A stretch of 31,451 bases of DNA from a virus. The notes under the pieces are model-generated. The model searched no databases and was not told the origin of the DNA. It saw only the letters and a list, made by a program, of their open reading frames with translations. How positions within the stretch are numbered: the first letter of the stretch is position 1; each line of letters starts with the position of its first letter. Positions 6,724-14,301 of this stretch are shown here, piece after piece. The stretch covers positions 1 through 31,451 of IMG/VR virus record IMGVR_UViG_3300037247_000040; one strand, written 5' to 3'. The translations under genes and the position numbers were made by a program.

Positions 6724-8380
6724 TAGCTAGCCTTTCTTCTAGTTGCGCAATACGCTCTTCCATTTTCTTCATCATATCATGCATCTCTTGTGTTGCAACA
6801 ACCAGCCAGGGCGTAATCAGCCCGTAGTCCATACCCCACATGCCCTCGGGATCGGTGTCTTCCTCGGCAACAGGGATGTTGACAGCGTTAGGAACGATAG
6901 TGTGTGCCTCTTGAGCAATGAATCCCATGCCGGTCTCGCCGCCGTCGTGCCACTCCCATTGTCGGAGACGCAGGGCGAGGATGCGACGTAGCGCCTCGGG
7001 TTCGTCGTAGTCTCGGATGTTGCCCTTCATGCGCATGTCGGAAGTGGTGCCGTAGAAGGTAGTGCCCGAGGCAAGACTGACGTACCCACACTGAGCGGTT
7101 CCCCAACGGAACGACAGCGCACCACCAGAGGTACCGTCTCGACCAATGAGCGTGTTGGTCCCAGAGGTCTTGTGAACCTGGAACGTAGCACCCCAACCGA
7201 AGGCCCACCTATCTGTGGTGTTGCTTGACGAGTAGCCGGTAGTGGTGTTGCCAAAGTGGCTGTTGCCCAACCACGCACGGCTGGTACCATCGTGGTCGGC
7301 AAACCTCATATCGCCTGAGCCGTCGATGAAGATTCGTTGCTTGATGGCCGAGCCGTTGTGCGTGCGAAGGTAGATGTCCCTGTTCGCAACGTTGTTGTCG
7401 ATGTACAGCTCTGTGCCCTCGACGTTTCTAAGCTGCGAGTAGGACGAGTCGTAGAGGTCCAACTTCGTCCAGTTGGATGTGTTGGTGAGTCTCATGATCT
7501 CATCGTTCGCCATGACCCAGCGCCAGTAGTTGGCTGATTCGTCCGCTTCCAAGTAGGTGTCGTTGGTGATGCTATCAAAGATGATCCTGGTTCCCGAGAT
7601 GCCCAGGTTGCCGTTGTTCTGGAGCCTCATGCGAACCACGCCGCCAGTCGCCCAGCCGATCTCGTTGGATGCATATCGGTACATGCCTGAGTCCTCATCC
7701 ACATCAAACGAGTGCGAAGGAAGAGCGGCTGTCCCGTAGGCAGTATGAATAGTACCCTGTGGAATCTTCAGATGCTCCACGTCCGTCATAGCAATGTAGT
7801 CACCCCCGTCAATATCAGCCGCACCGAAGATGGTCAGCTCGGGACCGTTGCCACCATCGAAGGGGGCCTTGATGATGAGCGTGCCGATGTCACCGCCGCC
7901 GATGTTCGTCACACCAGCCTTGATGTAGCCTGCTGTAGTCAGGTCAACAGCGTGGAACTCCACACCAGGGAAGCCGGTGGTGGGAGCAAGGGACAGGTGG
8001 CCTAGCGTGTCACCCACAAAGAGCTTCTGGAACTGGGCTGTGCCTGTGGACGTGTCGAGGTAGTAGCCAGACTCCGCGCCTGTGTCGACAGTAGCCAGGT
8101 TGGCCGGGATGGTGCCGTCCCAGTTGGCAGCGTACACGTCGCCAGTGATGACGACATCGGCCCCGAACTGAAGATCACCAAAGAAGGAAGCCGAGCCGTC
8201 TCCGAAGATAGCCCAGCCCGCGTCTGTACCGTTAAAGTTCTGGGAGCGAATGACACCCTCGGTGCCACCCGCGATGATAAGCTGCTGCGCAGAGATGATC
8301 CCGCCGCGAATGCGGTCGAAGCTAATGCTGTCGCCTTCTCGCAGGCCGTCGCCCACGTCGCCTAGAGGAATGAAGCCCAT
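6713..8380 (-). CDS. Tail fibre/spike with C-terminal peptidase S74 chaperone domain
   Basis: 555-aa host-contact protein. The N-terminal 120 residues are beta-rich with the phage-tail phrases GWAIFGDGSASF and GDVYAANWDG. The middle is long, Gly/Asn/Thr-rich beta repeat, consistent with a trimeric fibre shaft. Residues 447-555 are an intramolecular chaperone of the S74 family. SDMRMK places the catalytic pair at Ser447 and Lys452 (five apart, as in endosialidase), then AL..IL.L, GFIAQE, VNIPV, WGMDYG and a C-terminal coiled coil (MKKMEERIAQLEERL). Known S74 domains drive trimer folding and then cut themselves off, so about 108 residues should be released. The start overlaps the preceding stop (TAATG). 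Confidence 0.93.
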   Translation of the reverse strand: MGFIPLGDVGDGLREGDSISFDRIRGGIISAQQLIIAGGTEGVIRSQNFNGTDAGWAIFGDGSASFFGDLQFGADVVITGDVYAANWDGTIPANLATVDTGAESGYYLDTSTGTAQFQKLFVGDTLGHLSLAPTTGFPGVEFHAVDLTTAGYIKAGVTNIGGGDIGTLIIKAPFDGGNGPELTIFGAADIDGGDYIAMTDVEHLKIPQGTIHTAYGTAALPSHSFDVDEDSGMYRYASNEIGWATGGVVRMRLQNNGNLGISGTRIIFDSITNDTYLEADESANYWRWVMANDEIMRLTNTSNWTKLDLYDSSYSQLRNVEGTELYIDNNVANRDIYLRTHNGSAIKQRIFIDGSGDMRFADHDGTSRAWLGNSHFGNTTTGYSSSNTTDRWAFGWGATFQVHKTSGTNTLIGRDGTSGGALSFRWGTAQCGYVSLASGTTFYGTTSDMRMKGNIRDYDEPEALRRILALRLRQWEWHDGGETGMGFIAQEAHTIVPNAVNIPVAEEDTDPEGMWGMDYGLITPWLVVATQEMHDMMKKMEERIAQLEERLANAV

Positions 8381-10266
8381 TAGACGACCTCTTTGAGGAT
8401 GACTGCTGCTACACCCTCTCCCGGAGTGCTGTTGTTGATTCGGAAGGAGTCAATCACAACGTCAAGGGTGTCGAACACACCAGGGGTGCCGTCCCTGTAC
8501 CCGTCCTTGAAGTCCAAGACGTTCTCGGTGTCAGCAGCCGCGATGATGTTGTCACGCTTGCGAGCGCCACTGTGAGGGCCGGACTTGTCATCCGACAGGT
8601 CGAGCAAGAGCTGGTACACCTTCTGGAGCCGGACCACCTGTGCGTACACATCCACACCTAGGACGACTGGAGCGCTGGTAGGCACCCCGCCTCCGCCGTA
8701 GACCATGCGGACACGAATCGAGAGGGTGTGGAATTTCTGTGTAGATGCATCGGTGCTGACAACGGCCTTCTCGCCCTTGCCACCTGTGCTGGTGTAGGTG
8801 ATGTGCGTGGTGAACGAGCTTGCACCGTCAATAGCGTAGTCGACGTACACGGTCCAGTCGGCGGGCAGCGACTCCACGGACAGCGCGAGGCTAGCCAGGA
8901 GTTTCTCGTCGGCCAGGCCGAAGTTGTGCCACGGCGAGACAACAGCGCTGGACTTCATGAACTCGCCCTCGGCGGCACGGAAGATACGACCGGCGTCTCC
9001 GGCCGTGTTGGCTCCGGCAAAGAAGACCTCATCACGAAAGACCTGAAGGGACCGCACGACGTTGTAGGTGCTTAGGTCAGCGTCGGGGTAGGCGTGGTTG
9101 GCGTAGCCACCACTCACAGCATCCGCGACCCACAGGCTGGGGCTGTCGTCAGCGGTAGAGCGCTTGGCTGTCACGAAGTAGTGCTCGATCAGACGAGCGT
9201 TGCCGTTGACTGAGCGACCACCGCCCATGAAGTCAGCGTCCGGGGCCTCGACCTTGCGGACGGTGGGCAGCGAGCCGTACGTACCGCGAGGCTCCACGTA
9301 TAGAATCTGACCTCGACCGGCGAAGCCATACTGGCCTGCCATGTAGAGGATGCCCGAGTGATGCCAGGCGCCGTGTGCGCCGAAGCCCTCAAGCAGAGCG
9401 AACTGTCGACCGAAGCCGGTGCCCGCTGCGCTGGTGGGAGTGATCTCTCTGATCTCGGTGCGCTCGCGGTCACTGGTGACGGAGTACACCTTGCCCTCCA
9501 TCGGGACAAGGACTGTGCTTACGTTCTTGATGGACACCCTATCGATCTCGACGGGAGTGCCTCCGCTCTTGGCGACCTCGTGGATGGTTCTCTCGGGTGG
9601 CGTGGTGTGAACGTCAGCGCCGATGTAAATGTTGTCACCCTGCGCAGCGACGGACATGCCCAGGCCCATGACAGTGTTAGCGAGCTGTGTGGCCGTAGTG
9701 CCTGCGGGGTCCATGCTCCAAAGCGTCGGGGTTGGGTCCTCGTACGTCAGCCAGAAGATCTTGTCGCCGTCGTGACAAAGACAGGTCGCGCCGCCTGCGG
9801 GGCCAGTGATTGCTTGTGGGCCATCCCATACCTCGGTGCTGGTGTTCCATGTGTAGTAATTGGGGTTGTTTACGTCGAACGCAAAGAGCTTGTCATCGAT
9901 AGCTACCAGCATCACAAGCAAGTCAAAGTCGCCACCGGCAGAGTCATGCTGCGTCAGCTCAAGGTAGGGTCCGGGGCGTACGGTGCCGGGACGAACAAAG
10001 GGGTCGACCGAATCGAGGGTGCGCCAAGCGCTGGAGTTCTGGAGGTTCCAGATCTGTTGACCCTCGCCACCGCTCCAGTCGGAGAGCGACCACAGTAGAG
10101 TGTCGGGCTTCATCTGGAAGACCTGGTTGCCTGCGGCGCCCTGAACTACCTGCGCGTTCGGTGGACGCAGCGGCTCGCCTGCAATGGTGTAAGCCTCGCC
10201 CTGTGCGTCTTCGGCGGCGTCGTACTTGACACCGTTCAGCTCAAAGTCAAAGCCCTTAACGGACAT
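8380..10266 (-). CDS. Tail protein with beta-propeller core (nozzle/hub candidate)
   Basis: 628 aa without enzyme motifs. From residue about 120 to 350 there are regularly spaced strands of the form 'dgkiy..' followed by a second strand: DDKLFAFD (125), GDKIFWLT (167), GDNIYIGA (211), EGKVYSVT (257), SGILYMAG (304). Spacings of 42-47 residues fit the blades of a beta-propeller; further blades may extend to about 450. The C-terminal 180 residues are a different beta-rich part (DWTVYVDYAIDGASSF). T7 gp12 and related nozzle or hub proteins of short-tailed phages have propellers, and the gene lies between an adaptor-like gene and the fibre, so a tail nozzle or hub is likely. TAG at 10268-10270 ends the upstream gene one base before this ATG. 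Confidence 0.8.
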   Translation of the reverse strand: MSVKGFDFELNGVKYDAAEDAQGEAYTIAGEPLRPPNAQVVQGAAGNQVFQMKPDTLLWSLSDWSGGEGQQIWNLQNSSAWRTLDSVDPFVRPGTVRPGPYLELTQHDSAGGDFDLLVMLVAIDDKLFAFDVNNPNYYTWNTSTEVWDGPQAITGPAGGATCLCHDGDKIFWLTYEDPTPTLWSMDPAGTTATQLANTVMGLGMSVAAQGDNIYIGADVHTTPPERTIHEVAKSGGTPVEIDRVSIKNVSTVLVPMEGKVYSVTSDRERTEIREITPTSAAGTGFGRQFALLEGFGAHGAWHHSGILYMAGQYGFAGRGQILYVEPRGTYGSLPTVRKVEAPDADFMGGGRSVNGNARLIEHYFVTAKRSTADDSPSLWVADAVSGGYANHAYPDADLSTYNVVRSLQVFRDEVFFAGANTAGDAGRIFRAAEGEFMKSSAVVSPWHNFGLADEKLLASLALSVESLPADWTVYVDYAIDGASSFTTHITYTSTGGKGEKAVVSTDASTQKFHTLSIRVRMVYGGGGVPTSAPVVLGVDVYAQVVRLQKVYQLLLDLSDDKSGPHSGARKRDNIIAAADTENVLDFKDGYRDGTPGVFDTLDVVIDSFRINNSTPGEGVAAVILKEVV

Positions 10267-10267
10267 G

Positions 10268-11185
10268 CTAGTTCACCCATCGGCGGGCACGAGTCTGGAA
10301 GGCAGGCTCATGCAGCATCTTCTGACGCTCCACTGATAGCGTAGCGGCCTCCAGTCGGGCTTCGGTGAAGAAGCGACCCTGGAAGTGACGAACGTCTCGG
10401 GAGGTTTGGCCGGGGGGAGTGGTGCGATCTGAGCGAGCGCCTGGATCATGGGTGGCCGGGACGATGGTGGCTCCCATCAGGTTGGCGGTCGCGCCTGCAA
10501 CCACAAGCTCTTCTTGTCGAGAGAGCAGGTCGGTGGTGGCTTCGATCACCTGGGCGTAGATGTAAATGATCTCGTCGTCGCCGTCGCTGGTGTCTCCGAA
10601 GTGGGCTAGGTGAATGCCTCGGCCCTGTCCGTACTCGGTGGCGTCTGTGCCCAAACTGTGCTGGTAACGGAACGGCAGCGCGGCTGCAATCTCACTGTCG
10701 CCCAACACGGTGTACACCTTGAGTACGCCATAGGGGTCGAAGATGTCAGTCTCGGAAAGCTCGTAGTACACCTTGGGATCAGCACGCGTGATGGTGCCCG
10801 ACCCGAAGACGTGAATGCCCCACTTGCCTAGGTCCAGGAGGACAGCCGTCACAGCGTTGTCCAACTGCGACTGAGTGAAGCGAGGGTTCTTGTACAGCAC
10901 GTCAGCACTAGAGGCAGCGGCGGCGGTAGAGGTACCGGCCCAGCCGTGAGAGACAGTCACGATGTCGGAGCCGTCAGTGGTGACAGAGAGGACCTTCATG
11001 AGTTCTCCGGTCGCTGTGTTTTCCATGACATCGCCTACGGCCCAGTTGTCCTCATCAAGGACATCGATGACACCCTCCGCGTCGGTGTAGGTGGCGGTGA
11101 GGGTGGTGACGAAGGGAGCTTCCGTGGGGAAGGACCCGTAAAGGTTGTTGTAGATCCGCTGGCGGATGTCTGAGGGTGTAGCCAT
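10268..11185 (-). CDS. Head-tail adaptor/connector-like protein
   Basis: 305 aa. The start MATPSDIRQRIYNNLYGSFP looks like the opening helix of phage neck/adaptor proteins. Then comes a beta-rich insert (residues about 28-90), including VTVSHGWAGTSTAAAA, typical of small phage beta domains. From about 100 a helical part (RFTQSQLDNAVTAVLLDLGKWG) resembles the 'f+..el..al..al..l..' helices of tail adaptors. The C-terminal part has helices with SRQEELVVAGATANLMG and ends basic. Place between capsid genes and the propeller protein supports a connector such as a T7 gp11-like adaptor. The ribosome site is weak. No specific family assignment is certain. Confidence 0.68.
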   Translation of the reverse strand: MATPSDIRQRIYNNLYGSFPTEAPFVTTLTATYTDAEGVIDVLDEDNWAVGDVMENTATGELMKVLSVTTDGSDIVTVSHGWAGTSTAAAASSADVLYKNPRFTQSQLDNAVTAVLLDLGKWGIHVFGSGTITRADPKVYYELSETDIFDPYGVLKVYTVLGDSEIAAALPFRYQHSLGTDATEYGQGRGIHLAHFGDTSDGDDEIIYIYAQVIEATTDLLSRQEELVVAGATANLMGATIVPATHDPGARSDRTTPPGQTSRDVRHFQGRFFTEARLEAATLSVERQKMLHEPAFQTRARRWVN

Positions 11186-11194
11186 AGGTGTAGC

Positions 11195-11893
11195 TTACTC
11201 GATCCTAACGGCCATGTCTTGAATACCAGAACCGTGCTTGCGCTTGTTGACAACAGTCGCACGAGCGCCCACGGTCTTGTAAAGCCACTGGTAAATCTGC
11301 GCGTCAGTCGCGGGGTAGAGCTTCTCACCGAGGGGTGCGAGGTTCTTGGGCGCACCCGCGGGCAGGTCCGGGATGCCATCGCGGAACGGATGGAAGCCGG
11401 GGTAGTCGCGAGCGAGCTGATGGTAGTACTTGAACATGCGAGTCGTCAGGATGGAGATGAACTTGTGACGCTCGTCACGAGTCATAGCCACAGGGGTCTC
11501 CTTGGCATCGGCAATCAGAGCCTTCGCTTCTTCCTGGCGCTCGGTCATCTCCACGCCGGGGATCTCCGACAGGGGAACGACGCTAGTGATGGCACCGTCC
11601 GGCCCACGCAGTACGTGAGCGAACTCGGGGAAGACACTCATGCCTCCGCCCCAGTCTTCGGTGTCGTCGCGAGCGACTACTTCTTTGTGAACTTGCTTGA
11701 CGCCCTGATGCTCTTCAGCCAGGGTCGTCGCCGTGATCTCACGGATGCCAGGCTCAAGGACAATGGTGGGATCGTTGCCGCCCGCCTTGATGTCCTTGCC
11801 GGGAAGTACGTACTTCTCAGGCGCCTTCCCCGGAGACTTGTCGCCTCCAGGGATGATGAGCTTCTTGTCTGCTCTGGGCAGGCGCTTGTTCAT
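11195..11893 (-). CDS. Hypothetical virion-region protein, 232 aa
   Basis: Starts with ATG overlapping the previous stop (TAATG), with a G-run upstream that could serve as ribosome site. The N-terminal 50 residues are basic and Pro/Gly-rich (DKKLIIPGGDKSPGKAPEKYVLPGKDIKAGG), probably disordered. The middle contains MSVFPEFAHVLRGPDGAITSVVPLSEIPG and a Glu/Ala-rich helix. The C-terminal third has aromatic helices (MFKYYHQLARDYPGF, IYQWLYKTVG) and a basic end. No family recognised. Its place between capsid and adaptor genes suggests a head-completion or neck function, by context only. Confidence 0.68.
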   Translation of the reverse strand: MNKRLPRADKKLIIPGGDKSPGKAPEKYVLPGKDIKAGGNDPTIVLEPGIREITATTLAEEHQGVKQVHKEVVARDDTEDWGGGMSVFPEFAHVLRGPDGAITSVVPLSEIPGVEMTERQEEAKALIADAKETPVAMTRDERHKFISILTTRMFKYYHQLARDYPGFHPFRDGIPDLPAGAPKNLAPLGEKLYPATDAQIYQWLYKTVGARATVVNKRKHGSGIQDMAVRIE

Positions 11894-12597
11894 TAGCCCC
11901 CCCAGGTTCTTGAGGTTGTCGAACCCTTAGAGAACATATCCATAGCGGAGGCGTTGCCTCCCTTATGCTGGTTCGGAAGGGTGTGCTGAGCGTGGCGCAG
12001 GGAACAGAAAGCAACGTTCTCGCCATTCTGTGCGGCCGCAGCGAAGCAGCCCCAAGCAGCGCAGTAGACGGGGATCAAAGTGTCCCAGTCAATCAGGACA
12101 TGAATGCCCTTGCGCTCGTAGCGATGGAGGCCAATGGCGTCCTCGGGGTCTCCCCCGGCGTTGTTCTGAATCTGCAACTCAAAGGGCAACTGAACTAGAC
12201 GACCATCTCTGTGGATGGCCTTGACTGTGTACAGGCGCTTCTTCGGGAGGTTGCGGCCAGCGTTCTGAAAGTACAGAACCTTAACCTTGTCCTCATCGAT
12301 CATGAACTCCTGATCGTTGGAGTAAACCGAGATGTCCACGTCTTTCGGAACGAACGAGGCGAACCCAGAGGGTCCGTACAGCTCAAAGTCCTCGCCGTGG
12401 ATACCGGCAGGATAGGGAATCTTGGAGGGAAAGAACTCACGCGTCTGCGATGAGCCTTTCTTCCTCAGTACGCCCACACCAGACTTCTTGTCCTTGGGAG
12501 CCTTGCGCTTCTCGTTAGCTGCCTTGGTGCTAGCCTCGGCTGCTGCTTGCTGGTCGGTGTCGAGAACTTCCTCGACCTTTTTCTTTGGTGTAGCCAT
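11893..12597 (-). CDS. Head-region protein with C-terminal zinc-binding signature
   Basis: 234 aa from ATG 12597, which has AAGGA eight bases upstream; an in-frame TTG at 12633 lies inside a strong hairpin and has no ribosome site, so I reject it. The first 50 residues are Lys/Ala/Glu-rich and likely disordered. The middle (about 55-140) is beta-rich (PSGFASFVPKDVDISVYS, KVKVLYFQNAGRNLPKKRLYTV). The end carries C179-x4-C184-x13-C198-x3-H202-x2-H205, a plausible zinc site. The gene is separated from the capsid gene by a spacer with two competing hairpins. A head decoration, minor head or neck protein is possible; I do not recognise the family. Confidence 0.7.
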   Translation of the reverse strand: MATPKKKVEEVLDTDQQAAAEASTKAANEKRKAPKDKKSGVGVLRKKGSSQTREFFPSKIPYPAGIHGEDFELYGPSGFASFVPKDVDISVYSNDQEFMIDEDKVKVLYFQNAGRNLPKKRLYTVKAIHRDGRLVQLPFELQIQNNAGGDPEDAIGLHRYERKGIHVLIDWDTLIPVYCAAWGCFAAAAQNGENVAFCSLRHAQHTLPNQHKGGNASAMDMFSKGSTTSRTWGG

Positions 12598-12624
12598 CGG
12601 CTGGTCCTTCTGTTGTGGGGTTTG

Positions 12625-12671
12625 GGAGTACAATGTGAGGCTTGTACTCCAACTTGTTCCGGCTGCCTCAC
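12625..12671 (-). promoter_or_regulatory. Two mutually exclusive hairpins after the capsid gene
   Basis: GGAGTACAA (12625-12633) and TTGTACTCC (12642-12650) form a perfect 9-bp stem with an 8-base loop. The loop and closing base contain GTGAGGC (12635-12641), which is the exact complement of GCCTCAC at 12665-12671, giving a rival 7-bp stem. No U-tract follows on the minus strand, so this is not a plain terminator. It lies in the only sizeable spacer after the capsid gene and could stabilise, process or attenuate the late message so that capsid outnumbers downstream products. Confidence 0.5.
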
Positions 12672-12711
12672 CACCGTCTGATCCTTTTAGGCGATCATAC
12701 TTCCACTACTG

Positions 12712-13584
12712 CTACGCAGCGTCGTCGGTTGTTACGTCGACACCAGCGAGGTCCTCGATCTCGAAAACTCCGTACATAGCCGTTGCGACTAAGACGAAAC
12801 CTCGGATCGGAGGCCAACGCATGGCTTCCACTCTCGCGGCCCATTTCTGAACCATACCAAGAGCGTAGTTTTTGACGAACAACGCGCCAACGAAGTCTGC
12901 TCCGGCGTCAACCACGTTGGTTGACTGGAAGATATCAATGCCGAACCAGCTACCGAAGTAACCAGCCATCGACTTGGAGATATCATTGTCAGACTTAGCG
13001 CTATAGATCACAGCGACATCAGCTTCTAGTTCTGCACGAAGGTCAGCTACCTGACGGGGGTGCAAGACAGAAACTAGCTCGCCAAGGCCACCCGCGTCTG
13101 CGGCTTCCAAGGCGTAAATGCCATCGAGAAGGTTAGCAAGAGTAATGTTGACTCCTGTGGCACCCACGGTCTGGCTAAAGCCAGAGAACAGGGCACAGAT
13201 GTCGACATCAATCTTGTCACCAAGGGCACGACCGAGTTGCCTCAGTCGGGCGGCGTGAGCGGCTGGAATGTCAGAGACCTCCAACACGTCAGTAATCGTC
13301 GCCATGATACCGATTTCCGCGGCGGTTCCAGTTACGGAAGCCGAGGTAAGGGCCGTGTTCGCGACCTCTGTGCCCTCTGTGAGAGCAGCAGCGGTGAACG
13401 AATCAGCCTTCGGGATCTTGATCGCCTTTGATGCCTGACCAGCCAGGTCGTAAAAATCTAGCAGGGCAGGAGTAACCACAACTGCCATCAACGCATCCTT
13501 TACCTCGTCCGAGATAATAGCTGAGTAGCTGACATCATCGTACGTGGCAAGGGTTGTTGGGTTTGTTGCAAAATCACTAGCCAT
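12712..13584 (-). CDS. Major capsid protein, HK97-fold type
   Basis: 290 aa, the probable shell subunit. A strong ribosome site (AAAGGAGGG) precedes the ATG, as expected for the most abundant product. The N-terminal arm is followed by ADSFTAAALTEGTEV and then SVTGTAAEIGIMATITDVLEVSD, the E-loop/spine strand pattern common in this capsid family, and by the P-domain-like helix HPRQVADLRAELEAD. FGIDIFQSTNVVDAG and GALFVKNYALGMVQKWAARVEAMR are the usual late strands of the A domain. There is no N-terminal protease or delta domain, in keeping with the separate scaffold gene directly upstream. Assignment rests on pattern, length and place, not on catalytic residues. Confidence 0.88.
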   Translation of the reverse strand: MASDFATNPTTLATYDDVSYSAIISDEVKDALMAVVVTPALLDFYDLAGQASKAIKIPKADSFTAAALTEGTEVANTALTSASVTGTAAEIGIMATITDVLEVSDIPAAHAARLRQLGRALGDKIDVDICALFSGFSQTVGATGVNITLANLLDGIYALEAADAGGLGELVSVLHPRQVADLRAELEADVAVIYSAKSDNDISKSMAGYFGSWFGIDIFQSTNVVDAGADFVGALFVKNYALGMVQKWAARVEAMRWPPIRGFVLVATAMYGVFEIEDLAGVDVTTDDAA

Positions 13585-13631
13585 CTTGAATCCCTCCTTT
13601 CCTAATTATTTTCGGTGATCGATCAGAGAAG

Positions 13632-14186
13632 CTACGTGGACGAAGGGTTATAAGGGTTCGATCCTGGCGTAACGGGTTGTCCGTCGCCCCAGGGGTTGTC
13701 TCTTGAGATCTGTACTTTGCCCTGGCGTACGGCTTCTTGTCCGGCAGCGGGGTCCGATTGCATCAGAACTTGCCACTCTGCTCTCGTCATCGACTCAGGG
13801 GAAGCGCCGCCAGCGCTTTCTCCCGGTCGTGAACCACCACGAGCCATGTCTGCAAGGTCTGTCGAACCAGCGCCTCCATCTAAGGACTGATCCCCCTCTT
13901 CTGTGGAACCTTCATCACCCTCTGTTGAAACCTCAAGCTCTAACTTCGGCAAGTTAAACTGTCCTGCGAACTCATTGACTCCATCTGCTGTGATGTCACC
14001 TTCGGGATTCGCGGCGGCGTACAAATCACCATGATTTGCAGCGTAGCCCTCATTCCTAAATGCATCGCGCGCAGCGAAGCCTCTGTTCTCGCCGGTCAGT
14101 CTGTCTACATCCGCAGTCAGATCCTTGTTGGCTTTGTTCAGAGTATCAATCTGATCCCTCATCTGAGGAATTGTTTCTTCGCTCAT
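13632..14186 (-). CDS. Capsid scaffolding protein
   Basis: 184 aa, directly upstream of the capsid gene, with AGGAG before the ATG. The N-terminus is a coiled coil (MRDQIDTLNKANKDLTADVDRL). A short ordered part follows (GYAANHGDLYAAANPEGDI), then a long acidic, Gly/Ser/Glu-rich linker (about 85-130), then a short helix pair (MTRAEWQVLMQSDPAAGQEAVRQGKV) and a flexible tail. Coiled coil, acidic disorder and a C-terminal capsid-binding helix are the standard build of phage scaffolds, which shape the procapsid and then leave. No protease gene was seen, so the scaffold may exit intact. Confidence 0.85.
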   Translation of the reverse strand: MSEETIPQMRDQIDTLNKANKDLTADVDRLTGENRGFAARDAFRNEGYAANHGDLYAAANPEGDITADGVNEFAGQFNLPKLELEVSTEGDEGSTEEGDQSLDGGAGSTDLADMARGGSRPGESAGGASPESMTRAEWQVLMQSDPAAGQEAVRQGKVQISRDNPWGDGQPVTPGSNPYNPSST

Positions 14187-14270
14187 TTGCTTTCTCCTGA
14201 GCTAGGCCGCTGTTTCTCCAGGATTTGCGGCATTACGTCGACGTACCTGGGAGGCGTCGAGCTTTCCGTC

Positions 14271-14301
14271 AGGATAGCACAGATCAAGACGGTTGTCTCA
14301 A
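14271..14301 (-). promoter_or_regulatory. Candidate promoter for scaffold-capsid genes
   Basis: On the minus strand, TTGAGA (14296-14301) lies 19 bases before TATCCT (14271-14276), which is preceded by TGC (extended -10 pattern TGnTATnnT). The 97-base spacer downstream leads to the scaffold ATG. Spacing is slightly long. This is one of very few gaps in the leftward series, a sensible place for a secondary capsid promoter. It is not proven. Confidence 0.35.

Noticed and set aside
9358-10098. 246-codon plus-strand open frame, opposite the propeller gene
   Set aside because: Antisense to a well-supported gene, no ribosome site, no recognisable domain; typical of a G+C-rich shadow. The same applies to 11219-11896 and 17597-18340.
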